Shown here piece after piece: positions 40,592 to 50,010 of a stretch of 64,000 nt of DNA. The stretch covers positions 89,166,728-89,230,727 of the forward strand of contig OX377204.1 in NCBI GenBank assembly GCA_947396885.1, given 5' to 3'. The stretch is from Heligmosomoides polygyrus polygyrus. Its lineage: Eukaryota; Nematoda; Chromadorea; Rhabditida; Heligmosomidae. Within the stretch, counting starts at the first letter, position 1. The number at the start of each line of letters is the position of its first letter. Under the pieces are notes generated by a model. That model was given only the letters and a program-made list of their open reading frames with translations. It had not been told where the DNA came from and ran no database searches. The position numbers and the translations under genes were made by a program.

Positions 40592-40672
40592 AATTCTCTT
40601 GCTGCAGATGGAGTTACCCATGCTCGTAGACCTTGGAGCGCTCGCGTACCCAACAAGTGGTAGTGGTTCAGA
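40592..40672 (-). CDS. module exon E, copy 2
   Basis: 27 codons in phase 0, SEPLPLVGYASAPRSTSMGN then SICSKRI. Acceptor ATGCTTTTGAAG, donor AGAATT/GTAGGG. Same length and frame as copy 1. The donor is weaker than the GTAAGA of copy 1. Confidence 0.65.
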
Positions 40673-40736
40673 CTTCAAAAGCATTTACATCGAAACACAT
40701 ACTTGCAGCCACATGAATATTATTTACGCTACAAAC

Positions 40737-40853
40737 CTCTTGCTTGATAGGGCGTACAGCACGGCCAGCTCGGACGCGTACATCCTTCGCAGCTTCTGGA
40801 GCCTCCACATCGACTTCGACCTTGATTGGCGTGTATCCGGCCTTCGGAGGTTT
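40737..40853 (-). CDS. module exon D, copy 2 (two psi-K-x-E motifs)
   Basis: The same 39 codons as copy 1 (IKVE and IKQE). Acceptor GGCACCTTTCAG and donor CAAGAG/GTTTGT, both good. Introns on either side are 62 and 64 nt. Confidence 0.8.
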
Positions 40854-40915
40854 CTGAAAGGTGCCTCTTTGTTAATCAGAAGTTCCTCATAATTTCAGAA
40901 TGCGATTTCACCGAC

Positions 40916-41047
40916 CGGTTTCGGAGCTCGAGGTGCTCGGCGACCACCACGAGCTGATCGCATTGGTGCTACTGCTGTGGTGACAGAAGACGTCAACGCG
41001 CTCGATCTCGCATTCGGTCTGACGAAGCGGTTCTTGAAGGCAACTGG
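40916..41047 (-). CDS. module exon C, copy 2 (basic)
   Basis: 44 codons in phase 0, starting PVAFKNRFVRPNARSSALTS and ending RSARGGRRAPRAPKP. Acceptor GCTGTTTTCAG, donor AAACCG/GTCGGT. One codon shorter than copy 1 with several replacements, unlike the near-identical exon D. Confidence 0.75.
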
Positions 41048-41394
41048 CTGAAAACAGCAGGCTGACAATGTATTTATGTTCGGTAGTTAGCCACATGCGA
41101 AAGCCCTGAGTCTTGTTCATAGTGCAGTCACAGCGATGATGTCGCGCTGATAAACCTGTCAGGAGTTTCTGTGTAAAGCGCCTCCTCTGACGGAAACGAC
41201 ATCGCACGGTGACCTCCTCAACGGCATCTCGCCACGCCGCTGTAAACGTAATAGTGCGCGACACATTCGCGCGGTTAATCGCGGGTGAGCCATACTTTTC
41301 GCGTTGAAAACGTCGCAATTGCCCGCACAGCGATAAGCGACTCAGAATCAGAACAGGATGTTCAAACGATGCTAGAAGGTGCAGTCGAGAATAA
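41048..41394. other. intronic sequence; possible undetected exon
   Basis: An acidic SDSES-type stretch can be read on either strand near 41,330, but I could not pair splice sites. No confident feature. Confidence 0.3.
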
Positions 41395-41865
41395 CCAGGA
41401 GACTATCTCAACGGTAGGTCGGAACGGCCCAAGTGTTGTATATGGGAAGAATCCCCTCTCTCTCTGCGAAACAACAAAATGCAGGTACACCAATACAACT
41501 CTGCGCAGAGTTAGGGACGATGGAACTTGGGCCGTTAGCGGCGGTAGCCCTCTGCCAGCACGCGGAGTTGGCTGGAAGGCTGGAAACGGCGATCATGGGA
41601 ATTCCGCCGCCCCTCTACCTCCTGCGCAACCGCCACTCGCTCGCTCGCCATCGCTGTTTCCAGCCAACGTGAGCCTGCCCTCTGTGTGAAGGCAGAAGGC
41701 TAACGCCGCCCATGGCCCAACTTCCGTCGTTCCTAACTCTGCGCAGAGTGGTATTGGGGTCGAGATATTTGCACATTGTTGTTTCCAGGAGAGAGGCGAC
41801 TCTGTCCATATACATATTATACAACACTTGGGCCGTTCCGACCTACCGTGGAGATGGTCTCCTGG
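41395..41865. mobile_element. foldback element (~470 bp)
   Basis: Ends CCAGGAGACTATCTCAACGG and, inverted, CCAGGAGACCATCTCCACGG, with arms of about 200 bp (GGTCGGAACGGCCCAAGTGT shared exactly). Flanked by TAA at 41,392-41,394 and 41,866-41,868. The 3-bp duplication suggests a PIF-like or related mechanism. Open frames inside come from the palindrome. Confidence 0.85.
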
Positions 41866-41868
41866 TAA

Positions 41869-42207
41869 GCCTACCGAAATAGCGACTTTTTCATGCCTTG
41901 TACAGATTACCTATCCGGACCACTTGAATTTTACGCTCGCGTTTATTTCAGCAGCACTACCACCCTTCTCCATCCGAGTTAGATATTGCTAATAGTCCCC
42001 ATTTTGCGGAACAGGTTGGGTTGCAATCGTTTGGTTGCTTTGATTATGCTTATTATTTATTTATTTAAAATAAACATGGATAACCATGCAAACGCAAAGC
42101 ATCACAAAGGAACATAGGTTAAGTCACTGTAAGCAGGAAAAAACAAGCAACAAGGATCCAACTAGGGAGGAGTAAAACTACTAAACCAGTCAAGAAGTTT
42201 TTATATT
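41869..42207. other. intronic DNA, with possible inverse CR1 tail
   Basis: TTATTTATTTATTTAAAATA at 42,050-42,070 looks like the inverse of a LINE A-rich tail. No gene seen. Confidence 0.35.
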
Positions 42208-42322
42208 GTCTTGTAGAGTTTGGTAAGATGTGTTTCTTCGATAACTTCAAAGGTTACCTACCAAATCATCTAAGGAATTTTTGAAATTTCCTAAGAAACA
42301 CATCTTACCAAACTCTATAAGG
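42208..42322. mobile_element. short hairpin MITE
   Basis: TAGAGTTTGGTAAGATGTGT followed by TTCTT is inverted as AAGAAACACATCTTACCAAACTCTA around a roughly 55-nt centre. No target duplication identified. Confidence 0.65.
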
Positions 42323-42427
42323 CAGCATTAAAAACTTTCAGCCGCTATCTTCAGGACGGAGCTTAGAAGTTCTCCTCTTTACTAAGTTGATTCTTGTTGC
42401 TAGTTTTCTCAAAAATTATCTAAGAAA

Positions 42428-42737
42428 GTAGGCGCGGCGCTTATAGCGCAGTCAGAGGAGGTGTCGCCTGCATGATACTGATACCAGGTTCTTGGTTCGG
42501 ATTTCGCTACCAGGCCAACCAAGCCTTCCACCATTCCGGGGTTGATGAATTGGTGCCAGACTTAACTGGGAAGGAGAAATCGACGACTATTCATTGGCTG
42601 ACCACCGTAAGTCATTGTATTGCCAAACTGGTATTCAAATCGCCACCACAACATCCCGTAGAAGTATTTAGAATGCGTGGCGCATCTCAAAACCGATTGA
42701 GTAACGTCGTTCTTTATCCTTTATCTCACCCTTATCT
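42428..42737 (+). mobile_element. tRNA-derived SINE
   Basis: Plus orientation: GTAGGCGCGGCGCTTATAGC head, TATAGCGCAGTCAGAGG A-box-like, GGTTCTTGGTTCGGATTTCG B-box-like, and a 3' tail CTTTATCCTTTATC. Diverged from the 39.3-kb copy. Confidence 0.7.
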
Positions 42738-42889
42738 AAGAAAATTATCTCTTGTTCCTCAGTCGTTCCAAACGTAAAGAATGGTTTCCTTTAATTCAAA
42801 TGGCACATAAAGGACCTGCACCTCTACATGTCCTGAGTGGTTGTTCTATACAATGACTCATTCAGAGAATTCTACAAAAAGCTGTACAC

Positions 42890-42961
42890 GTGACGTCTTT
42901 TTGGTCTCCAGGGGTTTTTCTCCACCGTATTCTCTCTTCGGTTTGCCCAAGAGGTTCTTGA
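42890..42961 (-). CDS. candidate exon C-like, diverged
   Basis: After acceptor CAAGCTGCAG the sequence TCAAGAACCTCTTGGGCAAA aligns with exon C (TCAAGAACCGCTTCGTCAGA), but a short deletion alters its frame. The phase-0 reading SRTSWANRRENTVEKNPWRP is open to a GTGTAC donor. The frame homologous to exon C is also open for 33 codons. The lower boundary is uncertain. Confidence 0.35.
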
Positions 42962-43094
42962 CTGCAGCTTGATAAATCATATTCTTCTTGTAAGGGACAG
43001 AACAGAAAATGGTTGGAAATGGTTGGCCCTCCATATTCTAATTTCTTTGATGAAGAACGTGGTTCCAGAGAATCTGAAACCAATGTTTACTCAC

Positions 43095-43163
43095 CACATT
43101 TGATTTCTGCTGTGGACGAGATGGACATTGCTTCTTATTCGGCGGCGCGACTCTCTCCAATTC
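43095..43163 (-). CDS. module exon B, second copy
   Basis: 23 codons in phase 0, ELERVAPPNKKQCPSRPQQK then SNV. Acceptor TCAGGATTTCAG, donor AATGTG/GTGAGT. Aligns with ELEKVRKGGQQRK at 40,216-40,263. A further acceptor (TTGGTTTCAG at 43,074) follows downstream, but I could not settle an open phase for that exon. Confidence 0.7.
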
Positions 43164-43589
43164 CTGAAATCCTGATGGTTTACTGATCTTGAGTGCGGAA
43201 AGAGTGAAGAAAACAGCTCGCCATGACAGTTTACCCGCAGCGCCATATACAGCCGTAGAGCAATTCCAAGGGTATGAATAGCTGAGAAAACGCTTCAGTC
43301 CTTTCCCGAGTCACCTTTACTAAATCTTATTCAGCCTCATCTTCATTGATCCAATAAGGTAGGAATCTTACTATATATAATCGGCTAATGTCACGTGTCC
43401 GTCATAGGGATGGGGACTGAAGCCAAGAGATGCCTACGGCACTGCGGCGTATGCCAGCCGGGCTTTCTTTGAGCTCAACCATGGACAATTGCTGGCGAAT
43501 ATATCCTTGGCGGCAGATCGCCCAAGTTTACGATATTATGAGCGGGCAACGCGCCAGATATGGATGGAGATCAAGTGTCCAGCGCCGGG
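43164..43589. other. intron and start of minisatellite-linked repeat
   Basis: From about 43,380 the sequence parallels 13,690-13,944. No gene. Confidence 0.4.
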
Positions 43590-43795
43590 AATCGGAAGAC
43601 GTGCCGCAGACGTCGTCCAACGTGCGATGTGATTAAGATGACGTGCTGAAGATGTCGTTCAACTTGTGTCAGGATTCAAAAGACGCGCTGCAGATATCAT
43701 CCAACGTGCGTTAGGATTCTGAAAACGTGCTGAAGGCGTCGTTCAATATGCGTAGGGATTCAGAAGACGTGTTGAAGACAACTAACTTGCGCAGG
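43590..43795 (+). repeat. ~42-bp minisatellite, second locus
   Basis: About five diverged units with GAAGACGTGCCGCAGACGTC, GTCCAACGTGCGATG and related words, the same family as 14.2-14.7 kb. Confidence 0.65.
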
Positions 43796-44515
43796 GATTC
43801 CAAGTAAGGTGAACCAATAGGAAAGGGACCAGTGAAGAGGGAACCAACAAAGAGGGACCACTGGAGGGGTATAAGGGGGACCAGTATTTTCTCTCAATAT
43901 CGCCCAATGTGCGTCGGGTTTCTGAAGACGCCTCATAGAAATCGTGGCGCGTGTGTCGGGGTGCAGAAGGAGTGTCGTAGACGTCGTGGCAACGTCGTGA
44001 CACGTGAGTCGTGACTCAGTGTTACATGTGAGTGCTTGACCTATCACTCACGCCAGCACATAGGTAAGGAAGTGTTAGCGGGGAGAGGAGGGGAAGAAGT
44101 AGGTAGGGTGATTATGGGATTCGAAGGAGTATTACTGCCGTCCGACAGTAAACGTTGTCGACCTGTAGACCAATACCGATTAATTTTAATTATTTTTTTG
44201 CAGATTAAGCACTTCGGATGGGGACTCTCATGATTTGTTTCTCGCTACGTAGAGAACGAGCACTTCGGAGAATAAATCGCGTGCATACGATTGACGGTGG
44301 ATGGGCTTCATAGGAACAGTGAAGATTCCGCCCACCATATCCCGCTGCACTAATCTATATAGTAAAACTATTTTTACTGTAATACAAGTAAGAAAGCCTA
44401 AAGAAGAATGGAGGACTGGAGATGTTCTACTCTCGGGGTTTGGGGGCGAAGCCCCCAACCAGACGTTTGACGGCCGTTAGGCCGCTGAACGTCTGGTAGA
44501 GGATATAGTAGAATA
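43796..44515 (+). mobile_element. long repeat, second copy
   Basis: Collinear with 14,661-15,850: GAGGGACCACTGGAGGGG, GGGGTGCAGAAGGAGTGTCG, GAGAACGAGCACTTCGGAGA, then GGGTTTGGGGGCGAAGCCCC and GCCGCTGAACGTCTGGTAGA. Unlike the first copy it has no SINE insertion and no gap, so it shows the uninterrupted form (about 720 bp after the minisatellite). Confidence 0.6.
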
Positions 44516-44843
44516 GCTCCTACACGATGACTTGAAGTCTTCTTATATGAAAGTGGCTTCTCGCATTGCTTTGTCAAATGGGTATGTGCCCGACAACATG
44601 CCGAAGAGAGGTCGTCGACCGTCTTCGAACACGTAGCGCCCAAGAACTCAACAAGGTTCCTTTTTCAGTACCTTTTATAACGGATTCACTCAGCGCTCAA
44701 GTTCGGGACTGTGTTCGCAAGGGTAAGGGTCGTTAAGATACCCCCTGCCAACCTAAAGTGCAGCTTGTTAGAAACCATCTCTATAACAGCGCGTGTACTA
44801 CTTCCTGCGTGAGATGTCCGTACGGTAGGTAAGGCGACTTGTA

Positions 44844-45746
44844 CAAGGTGGGCAAAAATTACCCGCACAAAGATATCACAGTGTAACTTCAACACAAATG
44901 CGGATTTGACAACGAAACTTAGCACATAGCTTCTTTATTCCCTTACTAATAAAAACATATCAAAGTCATCCGAAGTGGCCTCCGTTCATACGAACACAAG
45001 TCCTCAGACGAGGAACGCACGCATCACACGTGGCACGAAGGTAGTCTTCGCTCATTTCGTTTCATGCTTCGATCAGGGAAGCTTTCAGAGAAGCCAAACT
45101 TGCGTGTCGAGTAGAGCAAGCTTTGATCTCAATAATAACGAGATAGAGAAATCAAGAGCAGTCGTCGTGCGCAATAAAATCAGGGATCTCACGTTTGCAC
45201 CACTGCTGCGTTGTCCTCGCCTTGTGTGCAGGCGCAGAGACCTGCTGGAAGCACCATCTGTCATTACCGAAGTGTGCATCAGCCCAGGGCTTCAACATGT
45301 ACTCTAAAATCGTGTTCTGGCACTCGTCCTTGTTAATTTTGACGCAGGATTCGACAAATCCTAGTGAGGAGTTGCCGTTTGAAGTAATCGCACCCCAAAT
45401 CATAACTGAAGTCGGACGGATGTGCCGCTCTACCGACCAGTTTCTCGTCGCAGATAGCAGCTCCAACATTCTGTGAGAGAATGCGATCGTTTTGACGATT
45501 CACCGTGGTTCCAGGGTGAAGACTTTCTCATTTGAAAAACGATCGCGCGGTGCGTGCCATTCACGAACCAAATCAGCAAGTTCTGAGGACTTGTGTTCGT
45601 ATGAAAGGCGGCCACTTCGAATGAGTTCGATATGTTTTTATTAGTAAGGGGATAAAGAAGCTATGTGCTAAGTTTCGTTGTCAAATCCGCATTTGTGTTG
45701 AAGTTTCTCTGTGATATCTTTGTGCGGGTAATTTTTGCGCACCCTG
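44844..45746 (-). mobile_element. Tc1/mariner-type element with ~200-bp inverted repeats
   Basis: 903 bp between TA sites (44,842-44,843; 45,747-45,748). The ends are CAAGGTGGGCAAAAATTACC and, inverted, CAGGGTGCGCAAAAATTACC, and the inverted similarity continues for about 200 bp. The minus strand (about 45,090-45,600) encodes PTSVMIWGAITSNGNSSLGF, VESCVKINKDECQNTILEYM, LKPWADAHFG and CFQQVSAPAHKARTTQQW. Val replaces the catalytic Asp expected in QQDSAPAH, and the reading frame breaks upstream, so this copy is inactive. Confidence 0.85.
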
Positions 45747-45749
45747 TAG

Positions 45750-46075
45750 AGTCTGGGAACGATGTACCTCATAACTTACAGTCAATGCAACGAGGAATAC
45801 ATCGGTGAGACGGGCAGGCCTCTTTGGGTCAGAGTGAAGGAGCACGCGGATGGAGTGGACAAGTGCAAGATCTCCACGCCTTTGGGGGAACACAGGCTGC
45901 GAAGTCACAGTGGCGCAGTGGTTGGGATAGCGGTGACGATCTTGTTCGATATCGCGTCGCGCTAAACCCTGGAGGCGTTGTAAACTACGTTTAAGAATCC
46001 CGCGGCCACTGCGATCAATAGCAGAGAGAGGAACGGGTGGCCGTACCTCAGGAACTGGCCCCATTTGCCGACCTC
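45750..46075 (+). mobile_element. Penelope-like element C-terminal (GIY-YIG) remnant
   Basis: MYLITYSQCNEEYIGETGRP then LWVRVKEHADGVDK reads as a GIY-YIG endonuclease domain (YLI..C...YIGET). It continues STPLGEHRLRSHSG, followed, across a stop and shift, by TLEAL and NPAATAINSREERN. This arrangement is typical of Penelope-like retroelements, whose C-terminal nuclease nicks the target. The reverse transcriptase part is absent. Confidence 0.75.
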
Positions 46076-46405
46076 TGTGGGCTTAACCCTAAAGGGCGTC
46101 AGCCGGAGGGCCTCTGAGAGACTCACCCGAAGGGAGAGTTCATTAACCCAGTCGTTCTCCATCCGAGGGTGACCATCCAGCCTTTCGGCTGTTACCATAA
46201 GGTCAGTCGGGTTGCGTTGCTCCCTATTCTTTTCATTCTCATTAATTTTTGAGACTTCTGTAGCTTGAAATGATCCTTGGACGAGTAATTTCTCAAACTC
46301 TTTTTGACTTTTCCAGACTCTGAAGAAGGCGGTAAGCCGACTAAAGTTTCGATAACAATCTTGGCTCAACAGCTTCACGATATCCCACACCGCTGTTAGC
46401 TCCAA
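46005..46405 (-). other. open frame, unrecognised (possible retroelement fragment)
   Basis: A 147-codon minus-strand frame with protein-like composition: CYRNFSRLTAFFRVWKSQKE, FEKLLVQGSFQATEVSKINE, NPTDLMVTAERLDGHPRMEN. It vaguely recalls the region before the integrase in BEL/Pao retroelements, but this is a weak resemblance. It overlaps the end of the Penelope-like remnant. No splice sites were assigned. Confidence 0.3.
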
Positions 46406-46422
46406 TACGTTTCACTGCTCAC

Positions 46423-46515
46423 TTGATCGGAATCAGACTCCGATAACAGAAGATCGTCGACTGCTGGTGATCTCTGAACTAGATGATCTTCCCTCTTGAC
46501 AGGACGATTATCTAC
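46423..46515 (-). CDS. exon with VKRE motif and acidic end
   Basis: 31 codons in phase 0: VDNRPVKREDHLVQRSPAVD then DLLLSESDSDQ. Acceptor CCAAATTTTCTAG, donor GATCAA/GTGAGC. VKRE fits psi-K-x-E and is followed by Asp. DLLLSESDSD is a hydrophobic-acidic run of SUMO-interaction type. A 58-nt intron precedes it. Confidence 0.75.
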
Positions 46516-46573
46516 CTAGAAAATTTGGCGCTAAACAAATTCAGAAACGAACAGACGAATAGCTGCTCAGCAC

Positions 46574-46729
46574 CTTTGCGTTTTCTTGATCTTCTTCGGA
46601 ACTATCGTCTGCAATGACAAGGCGGTCTTCGTCAAGTACGTCACTGTCGACAACTGGATCGTCCACAATCACGAGCTTATCGTCATCAGAATCGTTGTCC
46701 GTGTCGTTTGCAAAGATAGATCCACTTTT
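46574..46729 (-). CDS. exon with two SUMO-interaction-like motifs
   Basis: 52 codons in phase 0: KSGSIFANDTDNDSDDDKLV, IVDDPVVDSDVLDEDRLVIA, DDSSEEDQENAK. Acceptor CAACATTGTAG, donor GCAAAG/GTGCTG. KLVIVDD and RLVIADDSSEED are each flanked by acidic runs. The first half is homologous to exon A at 40,330-40,425; the second half is an internal duplication of the motif. Upstream of it lie an MITE and an assembly gap, so the 5' continuation is unknown. Confidence 0.75.
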
Positions 46730-46858
46730 CTACAATGTTGAACCATACATATTGTGTCATAGAGAGCCCTCTGGAAAACAAATGGTTTAAAATAAAAAAT
46801 CTTACATACTCTTCAAAAACCCAATGCTTTACCTTCAGATCCTTTGATTGGTATCGTG

Positions 46859-47058
46859 NNNNNNNNNNNNNNNNNNNNNNNNNNNNNNNNNNNNNNNNNN
46901 NNNNNNNNNNNNNNNNNNNNNNNNNNNNNNNNNNNNNNNNNNNNNNNNNNNNNNNNNNNNNNNNNNNNNNNNNNNNNNNNNNNNNNNNNNNNNNNNNNNN
47001 NNNNNNNNNNNNNNNNNNNNNNNNNNNNNNNNNNNNNNNNNNNNNNNNNNNNNNNNNN
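46859..47058. other. assembly gap (200 N)
   Basis: Exactly 200 undetermined bases, directly beside a perfect palindrome (47,059-47,176), a structure that often breaks assembly. Confidence 0.98.
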
Positions 47059-47176
47059 CATACCATCGCTCACCCCGAGCGACGCCCAATGATATGCTCC
47101 CATATCGATCGGGCGGCGCGATGGAATCGATATGGGTGCATATCATTAGGCGTCGCTCGGGGTGAGCGATGGTATG
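47059..47176. mobile_element. perfect-arm palindromic MITE
   Basis: CATACCATCGCTCACCCCGA at the left is exactly inverted as TCGGGGTGAGCGATGGTATG at the right. CCCATATCGAT and ATCGATATGGG lie inside. Related to the 106-bp element at 4,584-4,689. Confidence 0.85.
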
Positions 47177-47179
47177 ACA

Positions 47180-47970
47180 AAGGCCATACAGTGCATTAAA
47201 AGAACAGATTGCGCCATGTACTCGAAAAGCTCGTCGCGATTTTTAATTGATTGATAGAGTATATGCTGTTTACATGTAACAACGAGGTATGTGCGTTTTT
47301 CACAATTGCACTTGTTGTATTGTCCACAGGTATGAATAAATCCACATATAAGTATAATCAACATATACATAACACAAATCTACACAAGCGGTATTCTCCT
47401 TTCCTTTTCATGTTTCAGCTAGACAAAAAAATACATAAGACGTTACTCAATTAAAGGTGGTTATGACATTGACAAGAGAGTACCTCATCAATGACAGTCA
47501 ATACAAAATAACTTGCAACAACTACAATTGTGAAGAGCGCGCATATTCCCACCTTGTTGTTTCATGTAAACAGCACTTACTACATCACCAATCAAATAAA
47601 ATCGCGACGAGCTTCTCGAGCGCATGGCGCAACTTTTAACGCACTATATGGTTGCTGCTCTGCTGCGCTTCAAGACAAAATTCAATCTCTTATTTTTTTC
47701 TCCAAAAGTAAAAATTTTATAAAATTACTACTCATTCGAGCAGCTAAGGTATAAAAAAAAATTCAAAAAAAGTTGTTCTAGATTTTCCTTGGACAAAATT
47801 TTTTTCTAACCATCTTATTGAGTCTGTAGTTTAACTTCTGTGAAGGTTGTTTTAATTCGGAAGAGTTCTCTTTGATTTCAAAAGTCTTAGGCGAGCTTAG
47901 AAGAGTGTCAAATTTGACGTGAAAAGTGTCCAATCCGGCCTGAAAATGGTATATATAATATGTCTGGTTA
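47180..47970. mobile_element. partial copy of the 21-bp-unit foldback
   Basis: Matches 25,250-26,100 in order: AACAGATTGCGCCATGTACT, TGTTTACATGTAACAACGAGG, then CTTAGGCGAGCTTAGAAGAG and GAAAAGTGTCCAATCCGGCC. The left arm's outer part is missing, replaced by the palindrome and gap. Confidence 0.65.
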
Positions 47971-48638
47971 GAGTTAGAAATTTATTAACATACCATTTTC
48001 TGAAACAATTCCTTTTTTCGCAAAAGTGATCAAATAGAATTTTTCAAGTGAAACTATAATTAATATTTGTTTCATTAAGAAGGCATATAACAAAAAACTT
48101 AAGTTTAAATAAATAAATAAATAAATAATAAACTAAATAGTCAAATCTAAATGTTCTTAATATGCATATTTAATTTTTAATACAAAAGCAATACCAGTCA
48201 ATGAGAGAACATCCCAGCCAGAGGTCACACAATCTGTTTAACTGGTGGTTATACCACTCTTGAATGTGTTTAATTCAAGGGTTGCAGATTTGGAACATTA
48301 AAGGTGAGCAGATGGCTTCATAGAATCTCAAGATCTTCCGAAAATTCTACAACGAGAACGAGGACAGAGCTTAATCGAAATAGTGGGGCTTTACGGAGTT
48401 ATAAGTTTCATTTGCATCAAGACACTCATAATACTGATCACTTGAACGAAAACGAAAACAAGAACAATACCCACAAATTTACAACAAAAACTCGATTCTA
48501 TGTATCCTATACGACCGGAAACAGAACATACAACGACTACTACGCTACAAATACATCACCTAATTCTCACACGGCTACGCAGTCTCTTATCATAAAACCA
48601 CATCGTAAGTTCAGTTCACGCTATTACTTATAGCTTTA
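47971..48638. other. no recognised gene
   Basis: AATAAATAAATAAATA at 48,108-48,128 may be a LINE tail. A plus-strand frame (48,304-48,633) rich in Asn and Thr lacks support. Confidence 0.35.
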
Positions 48639-48772
48639 GCCCCAGTTTATACTTGCGCCGCTGCGCGGTGCGGCACCATGGTCGGAATAGATATTGACGG
48701 GGCGACGCGAAAAATCGATATATATGGCGACCGTGGTGCCGCGCCGCGGGCGGCGCAAGTATAAACTAGGGC
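48639..48772. mobile_element. PIF/Harbinger-like MITE
   Basis: 134 bp, ends GCCCCAGTTTATACTTGCGC and, inverted, GCCCTAGTTTATACTTGCGC. TTA at 48,636-48,638 and 48,773-48,775. Confidence 0.85.
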
Positions 48773-49753
48773 TTAGGCACTATTTGAATCGAACACTATT
48801 GTAGTACGGTCCTCAAGCATAATTGTCAGTTTTTCTGAATAGAACCTACTGTGAAGCATTTCATTTCGAGCAGTGCAAATTTCGTCGTCGTTATTTCCAT
48901 CGAAAAAATGGGGCAAGAAAAAAATAAGACTTCCAGCAAAATAATCTAGATCTTAATAGAGCTCTGCTTCTTACAATAGTGCTCTCCCTACGACGTGCTA
49001 AATAAAGCTTGTTATCATGGAAGGAAATTGTATTTTTTTCTCGAATTTTGGACGTCGTGGTTAACGAATGCTATGCGAACAGCGGCCAGCTATTTTTGGC
49101 TTTGAAAACTGGGACAAAGGAAGTGATGCACCTGTTTGGTTTTCTCAATTCTGCAGGGTATAGCGGCAATCCAAATGATGACTACAAGGCCTTTTGCGGC
49201 AACAGGAGAACCCTTTCAGTTTCAGTGCTAAGAGACCCCGAGGGGGTGACTCTGTCAAAACTCCTCAATAAACGCAGAGGACATTGAAATAAGACACACA
49301 TATGTGGTGCTGCGTATACACACACATACACACGCATACACCCATACACACCAGGCGCGGGTATAGGGACTACAGATGAAGCACGATGAAGCATTCATCG
49401 CCATCCCTTATCTTCTCTCAACCCCTTAAACTCGACATACACACGGGTTTAACTGTAGATCAATCCAGCTCCAGATAGCGCTTCGCCTCACCACCACACT
49501 TTTAGCTTGCCCTAGAGCCGCCAAGATGTTACAAATACAGTCGCAGTTACACCAGTTGCTGTTGCTCCTCCCCCGCCGCCCCACAAACTAGGATTGTACG
49601 GACAAATAACGGCAACACATTAACCTAGCGAAGGAGAGAGTAAAAAGCGCAGATAACAAAAATCTTGATTGACCACCACCACATGACGTCGTCACAGGAG
49701 GAAAAAAATAAAACAGGAAAAGCCATGATAAGACGTGCCATTTCCTGTATTAT
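48773..49753. other. no recognised gene; CA-type simple repeat
   Basis: A plus-strand frame at 49,009-49,287 (LSWKEIVFFSRILDVVVNEC..) has no family match or splice support. A CACATA-type simple repeat lies at about 49,314-49,352. Confidence 0.35.
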
Positions 49754-50010
49754 ATTGCTTTAACCTGTCACGATACCACGTCGCAATGGACTACATTGCA
49801 ACAGCACCAACTGCAATATGGCGCCTATCCTTAACCACAGGGTAGAGAGTTTGTCGCGCGCTGCAAAACGGCGCAATGCGCGTTGGGGGCCAGCCCATGG
49901 GATTCCACTTCCTTGAACGTAGCAGTTGGATGTGGTGACGTGGGACTTCCCACCCTTCCCATTATATTGTTTTGTTTTATCTTGCTTTAACCTGTCACGA
50001 TCCTGGTGGC
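49754..50010 (+). repeat. satellite-like monomer, isolated copy
   Basis: TTAACCTGTCACGATACCAC, AACTGCAATATGGCGCC, TTGTCGCGCGCTGCAAAACG and CCCATGGGATTCCACTTCCT match in order the tandem repeat at 58.1-58.7 kb. Confidence 0.75.

Noticed and set aside
41396..41827. Overlapping frames near 41.4-41.8 kb
   Set aside because: They are in a palindromic foldback and mirror one another.
46686..47199. Open frames spanning 46,859-47,058
   Set aside because: Same reason: they run through an N gap.
48304..48633. Plus-strand Asn/Thr-rich frame of 109 codons
   Set aside because: AT-rich composition, no motif, no splice or promoter support.
49009..49287. Plus-strand frame of 92 codons
   Set aside because: No recognisable domain and no neighbouring exons on that strand.
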